Translations under genes and position numbers: made by a program
Origin: Xiphias gladius
Taxonomy: Eukaryota > Chordata > Actinopteri > Istiophoriformes > Xiphiidae
Length of the DNA stretch: 64,000 nt
Reading direction: 5' to 3'
NCBI RefSeq assembly: GCF_016859285.1
Contig: NC_053418.1
Coordinates: 8,207,001-8,271,000 of the forward strand
Shown: positions 1-11,899 of the stretch, piece by piece
Position numbering within the stretch: the stretch's first letter is position 1
How the letters are laid out: each line of letters opens with the position of its first letter
The notes under the pieces: generated by a model
What the model was told of the DNA's origin: nothing
Databases searched by the model: none
The model's input: only the letters and a program-made list of their open reading frames with translations

Positions 1-533
1 AGTATGTAGGATAAGAAATCATACCATAAAACTACTCGTGCAAAGAAATAAATTCACATTTGTCACACAAGAGCTGAAGGTGAGAAACTGATTTACTGCA
101 GTAGCCTGTGTTTTTATGATTTCTTTACAGTTATGCTACATGTATAAATGTTACTGAGCAAAATTGTTTTTGGCACAGATGCTCTTCAGTTGGTGGTCAG
201 ACAGTCTCTGCAAGTGTCCTTCCTCATTAATTAAAACCTCAAAAGGTTACCAAACCAAAGCAAGCTACATTGGCAGGAGATATACACAAACCAAAGTGAC
301 TGTTTACTCAAATGTCAGCTCACAGCCTTGCAAACCCGAAGGTGCTCCTCATGTATGTATTATAAGAGCTTATAACTGAGCTGTAAAACATTGTAAAAAG
401 CATTTTTATCATTAATTAAGTCAATAATATTAATGAAGCTATTGTGATGTTGACATTTTAGTGATACTAGTCTTGCCGAGAAGAGTCTGTTATATTTAGT
501 AAATGTAAGAGAAATATACAGTAGCTTTCCTTA

Positions 534-1100
534 AAGCTGCAATAATCAATATTTTTATATTGACAATGGATCAAATGACTGTGTGTAATGTGAAAATGGT
601 TGCTCGTAATAATGAATCCTCAGAGAATTATGACCCTCCCTTAGTTTTCCTCAGCTATACAGAGCATTTCAGCATCTTTTAGCTACCTGCTGTGGTTTTA
701 CTGCCCACGAATTTACAGTTTTGGTTCACTCTTACCCTTCAGTTCAGTTTTAGCCGCAGCAAGCAGGCGTTTTCATTGAAAAAGCTCTACAGACCCTGTG
801 TAAGCTACCTGGACAACACCAAACAGCGCACAGACAAGGTTAGCGACTAGCTGATGAACACGTTAGAGCATTCAGCAGCTAAAGTGCCAGATATTTCCCC
901 AAGGAATTGATGGAAACCGAAACAGCGCCAAAAGGAGATTGAATGACGGACTTAAATTCATGAGGAGGCAAACACCAGAGAGATAAGTCCAAATTAATGT
1001 GAATGTTGCCCTGTATCGATTGGATGGATGCATAGGCAACTGATCACCATAAGTACCTTTAAAAGAAGTAATATGTCATAGTCTGTGAAAGCTTTTTTCT
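534..1100 (+). repeat. Dispersed repeat family A, copy 1
   Basis: This block shares ordered, diverged similarity with 9240-9720 and 34996-35500. Each copy has an AAGCTGCA-like or AT-rich start, a CTCAGCT..AGAGCATTT segment, an ACAGTTTTGGTTCACTC segment, a CAGCAAGCAG-type stretch, and an ATGGAAACCGAAACAG..GGACTTA end. The shared order and lack of coding potential point to a non-autonomous transposable element. I cannot name the family. Confidence 0.65.
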
Positions 1101-3296
1101 GCTGCCCTCAAGTGGTCAAAAAAATGTAATTTAGTTATTGCAGTTTTGAAGGTTACAGAGGAAGTTGTGTGAGGGGATGCTAGCAACTGAATTGTAGGCT
1201 AAGTAATGTAATTTTGGTATTCTGTAAAGCAACAACAAATTTAAAAGTATTTTGCATTACAATATAGTCAGTATACTAGGATAATTTGAAATTAAATAAT
1301 GTTTATCTTGTAAATTCAAAAAAGATCTTTGTATAAACTGAAATTATCCTGTTGTGAGTTTGAGAGCAGTGTTTTTTTTTTTTACTTTTAATCGTTTTAA
1401 CTTTAAATGCCAGAGTCATTGCTCATTAGGCAAGCGGAATGTACACAAAAGCCACTAAACTACACATTACTGCATCACATTTCAGAAACATTAAACTAAA
1501 GAACAATAGATCTGTTCAAATGTACCATTCTGTATCGTAAATTATATTATCCAGCCAGATCTTTAATAAGAATTTAAAAGACTAAATTACAACAAAGTAA
1601 ATAAACATACAGAGTGATGTCTGAAATCTAGTATAAAGGTTTGCCTTTAGTTTACATGTTTTATCATGCTTTCTATATGGTATATCCACAATAAAGCTCT
1701 CTTATCAGACAGAAGAATAACTAGTATGTAAATGCAATGTCAGTTCATCCCTCTCATTCTGCACTGCAGGGTTTGAGGTCACTTTGAACCACAGCAAACC
1801 TTCCTTTGGTATCTGTGTTTTTACAGAGAAGCTCTTTTTCCCTCCATACTCTTGCCCCCTCTGAATAAAGGAGGCTCCATGCACTCTGCCCCCAGCCAGC
1901 TTTATGCTTATGCAACCAGCTGTTTGTCTGCTTTGCTCATCCTGTCCAGGGAAAGCAACTGTCTAAACAGCACTTGCATCATTGGATCATAGAGGTTGTT
2001 ATCTGAGCCTAACAACACAAAAAAGGTTAATAGTCGAAATAGATATGATTGATTCCACCAGAGGCAGGACTGCTTTTTGTGCTACGTTTAAGGTTAAAAG
2101 AAGAACAATTTCTGCAGTGACTGCAGTAAACTCAAACATTACTTCCTGGATAAAGGACCCTGACTTAACTAAAGGTGTGTTACCTGTGGATTCTCGTGGA
2201 CTGAAACCATTTTTTTTTAAAAGCCAAGTACAGAAAACACATCAAGTAGGATTCAAAAAGCCGTGACATATAGTGTACTTGTGGTAGTCCAGGGTCTTCA
2301 CACTCAGAGCTTCAATTAACTCTCACCAATCCACAAAATGTGGTAAAAATCTACTGCAGTCAATCACATTGTTAGGTTGCCTGGCAAATTAGCGGGCGCT
2401 GAACAAATTTGCAATACACATCTTTCAATGGTCACCCTGTATGTATCAATGTCAAACTTAATTCTCCCTCATATAATCCCACTGGCAAAATCAAAGTTAG
2501 ATGTTTGATTTTTGGGAGGCTAGTGTGTTAATCCATTCATCCTCTCAACAGTTTATCCTGTTTAGGGTCACAGAGGGCTGAAGGCTAGCTTTTCACAATA
2601 GAAACTTTCAATACCTTATAAATGGAGTTTGTGACAGATGAAAAATTAAAGCTGCACTGATTTATTTTTCTTCTTGGGCACTTGGGAGCAGCAGAACAAG
2701 CTGAAATTATAATTAACAAATTAGAACCATGCAAAGTTGTGAAAATTAGAAACAACCAACTTCATAGTTTGTTACATATTCTGCAGAAATGGAGGAACAT
2801 TACCTTTCATTTGGAGGCATGTCTTCGGCCACCCATTGAATTTAAGTCCTAGGGCAGGTAGCGTGCAGTGGGTTTTAGACAAGTTAACAACAGTTGAAAA
2901 AGTTCATCATGAGGCCAGGGATTCTGTGGCCTCTTACTTTAATAGACCTCAGGATTACAAAGATGCACCTTATGTTTTTGCTTAAATCAAGTACTGAATT
3001 AGCATTTTCTAAAAAATTCCTAAACAAAAGGGTGTTGTATTAATATCAAAACATATGAGCTCTCAACAAGCTTGAATAAGCATTTGTAGTCCATTTTTTA
3101 ACGCTCAGGAAAACTGCAACTGTGTCATACCAATACCCGCATTGCTAATCATTCTCAAATACAACCTAACATGTAGAACTGAGAGGCTCAGACTTTTCAT
3201 TGGTCCACTCGCCCACATACCTAGATGTCTTTCTCCTCTGCTTAAATGCCACACAATTATGAGTGGCTCCAGGTTTGGCCGGCTAAGATGGTTGGG
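1101..3296. other. Intergenic, nothing recognised
   Basis: AT-rich sequence with only short chance reading frames. No splice-bounded coding segment, RNA gene or clear repeat was seen. A T-run near 1373-1383 is the only simple sequence. Confidence 0.5.
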
Positions 3297-3297
3297 G

Positions 3298-3313
3298 GTG
3301 GGGGGGGGGGGGG
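3298..3313 (+). repeat. Poly-G run
   Basis: An uninterrupted run of about 15 G with flanking GGGTGG and GGAGG blocks. It could form a G-quadruplex and is prone to length error in assembly. Confidence 0.8.
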
Positions 3314-3414
3314 TTGAGGAGGGAGATTGCATGTGTGAGTCCATAAGCGTGTGTGTGTTCGTGCATGTGTACATTGTGTGAACAGAGAAGTCATCTTATT
3401 TACCCACCTTGGTG

Positions 3415-3960
3415 TTAGGGGTGGCCATTGCCCGCCCAGCTAAATGCCATGCAAATGCTGCTGCTGCCGTCAAGCTGCCAATCACGCCGGTGTTGGCATT
3501 CACCGCATGCCACCAGAGCATTTACAGCGTCTGTGATCTTTACTAAATGAGAAATAACCCTAGCCTGTCCAAGCTGGCTGCGGCGCTTAAACGACGCTAT
3601 CCCCGAATTCCCACTGGAAAAATACTGTGAAGTGAAGACAACGTATTGTGTCGGAGGAATGATAAAGAAAACAAAGGGGGTTGAGGGGAGGTAGTTTGAT
3701 GTGTGGGTGGTAAGGGAGGTGTCTTACTCCCACAGTACAGCCTCATTATGATGATGTGATTTGCTGGAATGGCAGCAGTGGCTCTCGTCACTAATACCAG
3801 CTCCCCTGAGCAACGAAACAGCGCTTTATTAAACTTTATGAAAGGCTTAGCTGTCCAATTTATGAGCCTGCCTGCTGAGGACATGAGCATGCAGAGACAG
3901 AGGAAACACTGCAGCATTACATCAGATGAGATTACACAGAACAAAAAGTTTTACCCCTGA
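3415..3960. promoter_or_regulatory. Candidate conserved non-coding element
   Basis: A locally less AT-biased, complex stretch without repeats or a coding signature, set in a gene-poor region. It carries a perfect octamer ATGCAAAT (3449-3456, POU site) and AATTTATGAGC/GCTTTATTAAAC homeobox- or CDX-like cores near 3820-3865. The texture resembles vertebrate developmental enhancers. This is inference from composition only, because no cross-species alignment could be run. Confidence 0.3.
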
Positions 3961-4885
3961 CAGTACTTTTTCTCTTGCTTAATTCAGAAATGCAAACACA
4001 AGACATCGTGTAAGATTGTTCTTGCAAGAAGTAGGTAGAAAGCTCGCTTACTAAAATACACCCCTGTCATCATACATTTGTGAAAACACTCAAACTCAAG
4101 CTCCAATAAAAAGCATTGTAATATTTTTTTCTAATAGTAGAATAATAACATAAAATAACATTAGTGTGTCAAAGTCAGCATGATTTGCAGGACTACATTA
4201 TTATAATTTCTTTCATCCAGTGATGATAATATTTTGTGTGTTTTATAAATAAACTATACTGTTTAAGACAAGTGGGTTTAAAGATGAATTGCTATAAATT
4301 ACAAAATATAAAAAAGGTTGTAAAGCACACAGCCAACAATTAAGCGATAGCAAATTCAAGGTCACGTTTCTTTTTCATCCTAGTTCTACAAACCGACAGC
4401 AAGAATTGAGGATTGAGGGTCAGTGTTTAGGGACATAAGTATTCACTGATGTAAAAAAGGGCTAAACTATTCCAGTCATTGGAAGTAATCAGATAGCAAA
4501 GATGTTAAAATGAAAAATATGCCCACTCTTCTTTCTTCTCATTAAAAGTCTCACTGCAACATGAAGATGTGAAAGAGCTTTGCAAGTTAGGCATGAATAC
4601 AAGAAATTGTAGAAATCAATATGAGAGGAAATAATACTGTAGCATGTTACACTCTCTAAATCTGAAAATGCTGATGAAGAAACTCTTTCTTTGATAAAGT
4701 TCTCAGATAGTGAAAAATCTGAGATACCTGACTTTTGAAACTTAAATTAGGGTCACGTTACTTTGAGATTTTTCACAAACAGCGTGTTACCCAAACGTTG
4801 AGTACATTTTTGAACTTAATTTGAGTACTTAAGATTTGTCCCCATTCAGATGGAGAAAGTGTACAGACAATTATTTTTTTAAGCC
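3961..4885. other. AT-rich intergenic, nothing recognised
   Basis: No gene, RNA or repeat family could be supported here. Reading frames are short and broken. Confidence 0.5.
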
Positions 4886-5050
4886 AGCTACACAATTCAA
4901 GATGTAAATGTAAACATAAATGTAAACAAAAGGGGATCCAATGCTGAACCCTGAGGAACCCCGTTTGAATGTAAAGGGGTGGGATAACCTAAGCGAACAG
5001 AAAGAGTGTTTGTTAGCTAGGAAGTGAACACTTTCTGAAGTACCAAAACA
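4885..5050 (-). mobile_element. LINE reverse-transcriptase fragment
   Basis: Read on the minus strand this stretch encodes NTLSVRLGYPTPLHSN followed directly by GVPQGSALDPLLFT. That is the hallmark block of non-LTR reverse transcriptases (usually xGVPQGSxLGPLLF, preceded by a LTNRxxSVRLG-type stretch). The family resembles fish Rex1/L2-type LINEs. One in-frame stop lies just upstream (in TSstopLTN) and the frame decays within about 10 codons downstream, so this is a short dead 5'-truncated scrap. No other part of the element is recognisable. Confidence 0.7.
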
Positions 5051-5059
5051 TGAGTCATT

Positions 5060-7390
5060 GTTTAAAATGTTATGGTCAGTGGTTGTGTTAATTCATATGC
5101 TCAGCAAGTTGCTCATAACCAGCTTTTTGTTATACTTCACTTCAAAGGACTGGGGGTTTAGACGAGAGTCAATGAGTGAGAGACGAGTAACCTAAAGGGT
5201 AAATAAGCATAATTTTTGCTTCCCTAAAGCACAATTGAAGATACAATATTTTCATTCCCACCAAAAACTGGACAGTGGTTTTATCAGGTGCAATTATATA
5301 CATTTTAATGTCTTTTAACTCGAGATTGAAATAAGTACTGTCCACTGTGATTGTAATTTCCTAAAATTCTGTTTACTCCGTATACCTTATCTTGTTTTAT
5401 GCTCTTCAGCAGTGGAGTACAGATACAACGAGCATTTTATTTGCAAGGCAACAAAGCTTTTTTTTTCCCCTCAAAAAAGCAGATGACAACTCCCTATTAT
5501 CCTCCTCTACACACCTACAAAATAAAGATGGTGATGATTGAATTTCTGATGAACTGGGTGTCCGGGGATTGCAAAATCATCCAATATCAATTTTATGTTT
5601 GGCAGGTGGATTGATAGTACTGATAATGAATTTGAGTATCCATTCTGATACTCTGCACTATGGCTAGACAGATTGCACACATGACAGTCATGATTATACA
5701 CAGAAATAGTGTCGACAGAGCTGGATGCGCCCTGTTCAATCCACACCTGGTTGCAAAAAAAGGCCTCATTAACTCCTCTGTCTCTGCTGACATTCTGTTA
5801 TCACACACTGACAGACAAACACAGATAAACACATGCATTAAATATTCACTAAAGTGTTTATGTTGGCAGAGAGACAGTCATGGAAGCATACAGTACACAC
5901 ACATGCACACACACGGACACAGATCCCAAGGCAGCAATTAGTCTTGCCCCAAAAGAGTTCCCTCCCTCATCTCACTTAGCTGTAGGTGCAAATTAAATTT
6001 GTCTTAATATACTGTCAATGGTCTCTCATTATACAAGAACATGTCAGGGTCATACAGAGGCAAAGACAGGTGCGCTCACTCGCGCTCACATGCACATTGC
6101 ACACACTGAAAACACATCATTACAGAGCATTTTTTATTTCCTACTGTGAAAGGTAGAATCTCAAGACGAGAACTGCAGAGTTTTAATTTGATCTCTGTGT
6201 GCTAAGAGCTGAAAACAGTGTAAGAATAATCACACCAATGACCTTATAGTAAAGCTATAATTTGTTTGTTGTCAGATTGATTTAAAGCCTGAATATAGAA
6301 AATCTGTTGACAGTTGCAGACATATGGGACATATTTTTTCTTAAAGTACCACCATGTAAATGTCTCTTCAAGAGCAGGTCATAAAATGTATATATATATA
6401 TTTTTTTTTTTTTTTAAAGTACTGATATCAGAAGCTTATCACTTCTTCAGTTAGTGAGGTGAATTGTTTTTTTTGCCAGCAATTGTAGTTGAAGGTGTTA
6501 CTGTACATTTGGCAAATCTGGGAGAGACTAACTAAAAGTAGAGTTTGAAGAGTTTTGAGATATATTGTGCAAAACAGAAAAAATGTAAGTGTTATGTGAG
6601 GAGTCTTAGATGGATTAGACCCCATAGTGATATCAAATGGGATCTAATCCTTCTGATTTAAGGATAGAGAGACGTACTGCACACTCAAACATGTTTTTTG
6701 AGCTTTAAACTGAATGAAATGCCACATCAATACTGGTGTTGATATTGACTTTTCTTTCCAAAGTTATAAAAATCAGCATTTCACGGGTTGAAAATGGTTC
6801 AACATGCTACTGTTTTAAATCATCCTGAACCTTACATGGCCAATGCTGACACAGAGTCAACCAATTGGGCCTTTTTATGTCACAAACTTTATATATAAAA
6901 AATGAAAGTTAACACCCAGAGGTGTGTACTAATCAGAGGTGGGGTCCCACCTCCCTCAGCACCCATCCTGGAGATGGAATCTGTCAAACCACACTCTTTT
7001 TCAAATATATCCTGATCGAGACTCATCATTCAAAGGACTTTACGCTATATTGTGCTAAGCCTCTACTTTATATTTATATAATTTTGATCCAATAGTTTGG
7101 GCTTGTGCTTCTGACGGCTGTAGAAGCACGACCGGACTGCATTCTTTCAAAACCTAGGACAAGAAATATTTCTCAATACCACTAAGGAAAATGTGGGGTT
7201 TTAGAGTAATCAGGATAAAATACATGCAAAACATAAATGCATCACCTGATTTCTTGCATTACTCTAACCTGAACTATCCAAGTAATATGGTTTGTAAACG
7301 TAGTCAGTGCCCCAATAAAACCATAAAAAAACAAAAGTGCAGTGATTCCATGCCATGACTTTGCCACATGACTAAGTTAAGCATACTTTT
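5060..7390. other. Intergenic, nothing recognised
   Basis: AT-rich sequence with small T and TA runs (for example 6386-6416). No splice-bounded coding segment was found, and the short open frames lack family similarity. Confidence 0.45.
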
Positions 7391-7394
7391 AACA

Positions 7395-7735
7395 CAGCGG
7401 CGTTGAATCAATGAGTGGAAAAATGACAACGTAACACTCAAATCAATGGCACTCTGCTGCTAATGAATGACAAGGCTAATTGTGGGAATGGCTTGTTGCT
7501 CTTTGGTTTAGATAAATACTCCGACAAGTGAAGTGCTTTAATTATCCCCAGTGTGTTTGTGCCTGAGCGCCGTCGCAACCACTTCACTCGAGATGCCTGC
7601 CGAATGAGACAAGCTAATTAAGAGTGATTTTCCCACTCCCCACTCATTAATAACACAACAGCAATTAAGAGGCGCTAGCAGAACATGGCGTATTTGGTGC
7701 TAACAAGATTAGCCTCATAGAGCAATGAGTTTACG
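7395..7735. promoter_or_regulatory. Candidate conserved non-coding element
   Basis: A repeat-free block dense in homeodomain-type cores. It includes CTAATGAATGACAAGGCTAATTG, GCTTTAATTATCCCC, AAGCTAATTAAG and CAGCAATTAAGAG, with a GC-richer centre around 7560-7610. It ends immediately before a (CA)n tract. The combination of clustered TAATTA sites, lack of coding potential and a gene-poor location is typical of developmental enhancers near genes such as tle4, which lies beyond psat1 in human. Conservation is not tested here. Confidence 0.35.
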
Positions 7736-7744
7736 ATAGAGAGA

Positions 7745-7745
<1 letters not shown>

Positions 7746-7792
<47 letters not shown>
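7746..7792 (+). repeat. (CA)n microsatellite
   Basis: About 23 uninterrupted CA dinucleotides. Confidence 0.97.
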
Positions 7793-7797
<5 letters not shown>

Positions 7798-8040
7798 GGA
7801 AAGGCAAAACTGGGAAAGAGATTCATTTGAGAGAGAAAGATATTAGAAGGTGTTGGAGAGAAGGAGAGAGATAGTGTGGATATAAGTAATTGAAAAGAGA
7901 GTGAAGAGAAATGAGACAAAAACGAGAAAAGAGTAAGAAAGGAGACAAGAAAATAGTAGCAAAGAAAAGGCGAATGAAGTTAAATGAGTAAGACAAGGAC
8001 AACAAAGGTGCAGAGAAGGAGAAAGAAAGGGACAGACCAC
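7793..8040 (+). repeat. Polypurine (GA-rich) tract
   Basis: About 250 bases in which the plus strand is overwhelmingly A and G (GAGAGAAGG, AAGAAAGG and similar), directly downstream of the CA repeat. It looks like a decayed GA-type simple sequence. Confidence 0.75.
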
Positions 8041-8489
8041 AGGATAGTAAAAAAGTGAGAAAATTTGTGCGCTTCTTATTCAAACAACCTTCTTTTTCTC
8101 ATTTTCTTGCATGAATCACCAGAGTGGCCTTTAAATGAGCTGTTGCATAAAGGACATTCAGTTTCATTAGCTCAGTGAATAATAAGAGAGGAAGGGAAGA
8201 GACTTTGCACCACTGACGGTGACAGCATTTACCAACAATATTTGAGCCTATGTGAGAGAGGTAAACAAATTCAGGATGTAGACAATGCAGTATGCAGGCT
8301 ATATTTACAATCAGGAACCAGTTTATTACATGCAGGTACAACAAACAGTACATGGAATTACATCACCCCTTCATGAGTCACATGGCTGTGGTTTTATATA
8401 AAAGGCAGGCTTCAATGGGTTCTTTTAATACTAAATATAGTAATGGAATAAGTTAAATTGGAGTGATTTGGACGAGGATACAGCTGTTG

Positions 8490-8935
8490 TATGCTAATGT
8501 TTCTATGAGGCTGCACTTAGGCATAGTGGTGCTTTGAGCTATAACATGGTACTATTTGCTAATTGGCACCGAACATAAAAAGTACAGTTGAGGGTGATGG
8601 GAATGTCATTGGCTTTGCAGGTGTTTTGTCATAAACCAAAGTACTGGACAAGTTTAAATTTTGACCCGATGGTGGCGCTAGATGAAACGTTAAGGGGTCA
8701 GCAAAGTAATTAAAATTCATCTTGAGGGGAACATGTATCATGTATCAGATTTCACAACAATCTATCTGAGAGCTGCTGAGAAACATTTCAATCAAAAGAA
8801 TGAATAAATAAATAAAAGTATCAACCTCACGGTGACGGTAGAGGAGAGGGCAGGGGATCAGCAAAGTCATTAGGATTCATCCTCTGGTTATACATCCAAT
8901 AGTTGTCGAAAATACAGTATTTCAAACAGATATTT
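8490..8935 (-). repeat. Common teleost interspersed repeat (family B, reverse)
   Basis: In reverse complement the block reads as the abundant fish repeat with GTTCCCCTCAAGATGAAT, a TCTAGCGCCACCAT core, TACTTTGGTTTATGAC and CCAATGACATTCCCATCA, ending in GCACCACTATGCCTAAG. The same family lies forward at 11460-11880. The small open frame inside (8559-8741) is repeat-derived, not a gene. Confidence 0.7.
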
Positions 8936-9239
8936 TATACATCTTGTTCATTTTAAACGTTGCACTTTGTAAAGTATCAATCTACATTTTGTGCCGTTAC
9001 TGACCTTGTCGCACATTTGCTGTACAAACTAGTTCATTTGAAGTATGTAGACGTTCTCAGTGTCTTTCCGGTGTGATGCTTCAGTTGTACTGACATAAAA
9101 ATGAGTAACTGAATCAAAAACAATCTACTCTTCATGAATAATAAGCCTTGCAACAAAAGGTTCAAAACAAAAGGACCATCCTGTATTTAATTTTTATGCT
9201 GTCCATGACCACTGCAAGGAAGTGTAGTGGGCTCTAGGT

Positions 9240-9720
9240 TCTGGAAGAGCTTGCATTATTCAATATTTTAATATTAAAAATGGATAAAATTACCAGGTGT
9301 AAAGTGAAAGGGGTGCTTGTACAGACAAACCTACAAAGATATATCACTTGACTCTGCAGTTCCTCTCAGCTCTATAGAGTGTTTTAGAGTTTTACAGGTC
9401 ATTGTTTTGCTTTTCCGGCCTGCAACTTTACTGTTTTGATTCACACTCACAGCTCTCATCTGCGTCGTTTTCAGCAGCAGCAGGGAGCTGTTTTCAGCCC
9501 TAAAGCCCGGATAAACCCACCGTACGCTAGCGTCCCAGCACCAAACAGCAGACAGACAGAATCAGCGCAAGTTGGTGGAGACCAAAACGGAGTTAGTTGG
9601 AAAGTGAATATTGGACTTACAACCACCAAGTGGACACTAACATTACTTCAAAAAGCTGCTCATGTTACTTTGTTTTCTGCTAGATGTGTGAATAGGCAAC
9701 CACAAATTTTGGATAAGTGA
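9240..9720 (+). repeat. Dispersed repeat family A, copy 2
   Basis: Aligns in order with 534-1100 and 34996-35500: CTCAGCTCTATAGAGTG, CCGGCCTGCAACTTTACTG, CAGCAGCAGCAGGGAGCTG and GGTGGAGACCAAAACGGAG. The 94-codon open frame at 9436-9720 is inside the repeat and is not considered a gene. Confidence 0.7.
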
Positions 9721-10036
9721 TCTGTACCAGCTATATCATGTTAAACAGTGTAAACTTTATCCACATGAAGTCACCATTTTCCACTTAAAGCTCTGCATTT
9801 TCCTGTGAAGCTCCTGTATGCCGCAGTGTGGTAACATATTTGGGGGAGAAACACAATCATTCTTTCTTTTTTCTTGAAAAGTGTACTAGATGTTCTATAC
9901 TGCACACTGAATAGTTCCAGGCAAAAGGATTGAACTAGTTCAAGGATAAATTCAGAATTCAGTGATCTTCCTCTTAGAAGCTTAGAAGCATACCACATCA
10001 GTATCTATAGAAAACAGACTTCGAGGCCATGCAAAC

Positions 10037-10070
10037 TGTGTGTGTGTCTGTCTGTCTGTCTGTCTGTCTG
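10037..10070 (+). repeat. (GTCT)n microsatellite
   Basis: A short GT run merging into about six GTCT tetramers. Confidence 0.95.
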
Positions 10071-10144
10071 AAGAAGACTGTGTAAAGGATGTCAGGCACA
10101 GTAACTTTTCACGCTGCAAGCATGGAGCTCTTGACAAGAGACTC

Positions 10145-10480
10145 AATCAGCAGTACTAAAACCTGCCTCTGCTTCCACCACCCTACTTTTTGTGTCGACT
10201 AATCTCCACTGTAGGATGTAGAGGAGCCATTTGATATTGTCTTCCCCGGTGTTTTTCATTATCACCGCCTTACTGCAGCCTGCCGGTGGCATTACCTCGA
10301 CATTAGTGGGCTTGACAGGACGAGAATCACCACACAATCCTGTCACAACCTCCCCTATCTGCTGTAACCCCACTCACATTTCAAAGCCCCTCTGCCTCTT
10401 CTTTCTTTCTCTCCTTTCACTTGATTTTTTTCCCGCTTTGAGGTGGATCTGCAGCAGGGTCATGGAGAATATTTTTAGAA
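10145..10480. promoter_or_regulatory. Unexplained complex block, possible regulatory element
   Basis: A mixed-composition, repeat-free stretch with open frames on both strands but no recognisable protein. Includes CCTTACTGCAGCCTGCCGG and CTGTCACAACCTCCCC. It may be a conserved non-coding element. Evidence is weak. Confidence 0.2.
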
Positions 10481-11459
10481 AATTACTGACAGGTTAGGAA
10501 TTTTGATGGAACACAAATTGCATTTAGGCAGAGAGTAGATTATAAAGAACTTGTCATTGTACCCCTGATACAGAGACAAGAGAAAGACTGAAAATACAGT
10601 GCATGAAGCTATATACTGTTTTCTCATATCTCCCTCACAAATATCCCTCTACTCAAACTGTTGACATTAAAGTAATTCAGCGACTGTCTTAACGTCATCT
10701 AACTGGGATTTTTCTTTGTAAAAGTTTTTTCTTTTGCCTCTGATGGTATGTTCTTGGCTGTCAAAACTCACACTGCACAGTTCATTTCATAGCTATAAGC
10801 ACAAGCAGCAAGGTTTTTTACAACACAGTCATGCTTTGAAAACATGCAAAAATTGTAGACAGGCTTGTTCCAGTTAACGCATGACTGCTATTGATTCTTG
10901 CACCCTCTGGTGGCTTTTATAACTCAGAACAGCAGATTTTTTTTTTTTTTTTTTTTCGGATTTTCTTTTAATGGACTGTACATGATCTGCAGCTTCACCA
11001 TCAACACTTCCAATGAGCGATATTAAATCTGTTCTTGTCAGAACGTCTTTTTGCATTTACATCTCCTGATTTGTTCCTGTCTCTTTCTCCACTTTCCAGT
11101 TCCAGGGGCTTTTGGGGGGTTAAAAGTTTCCTGGATGCCATCTTGTAGAGTCAGAGGTATTGAGAGGAAATGTCTCACACTAATCCTTTTGCATCATTTA
11201 CTGTACTTCACTCGCCTCGGGCAACAGTGGATCTTATTGTATTTCAGCTTTAACTGGAGGTCCCCACCCAACCACACACACTTTCAAATTTTTCACCAGA
11301 GGCTTGCTTAACAGTGTTCCCAGATTTCCTCTCCTAAGCCAGATCAGCAACAGTGTCTCATAATTCTTTTAACCTCCCTATAGAAACTACAAGATTACTA
11401 TTAGCTTGTCGTTTACACTCTGATGTTGCCCGAATTCTCACCTGAGCACATTTTTAGCC

Positions 11460-11880
11460 ATGCTCGCTAGGTCAGTCAGTCCACCACTTTGGTCTTGACT
11501 GAAATATCCAAACTATTGGATGGATTGACGTGAAATTTTGCACAGGCATTCATGGCCCACGGAGGATGAATCCTACTGATGTTAGTGATACTTAGAGTTT
11601 TCCTCCAGTGCCACCATGAGGCGGAAATTCGTGGCTTTGAGTAATATGTCTCCACGGCTATTTGTTGTACTAATTTGTGTTTAGTGTTTAATAGTAACCA
11701 TTAGCATGTTAATACACTGGGCTAAGATGGTGAACTTAGAAACCTTTTATAGCTGCTCGTTAGCATGCTGATGTTTTCGCACAAGGCAGCGTTGTGGCTA
11801 ACTTTAGCTTCGGAGGGCGGCTAGCATGGCTATAAACTTTTGATCTTGGTTCAGTATCCAAAGTCGCACCTTGATCCAAA
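11460..11880 (+). repeat. Common teleost interspersed repeat (family B, forward)
   Basis: Contains the diagnostic series TATTGGATGGATTGACGTG, AAATTTTGCACAGGCATTCA, GAGGATGAATCCTACTGAT, CCAGTGCCACCATGAGGC, GTTAGCATGCTGATG and GGCTAGCATGGCTATA. These match a very common fish repeat also present reversed at 8490-8935, with a partial copy at 19085-19205. Confidence 0.75.
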
Positions 11881-11899
11881 CACAGAATCACAAATTTTC

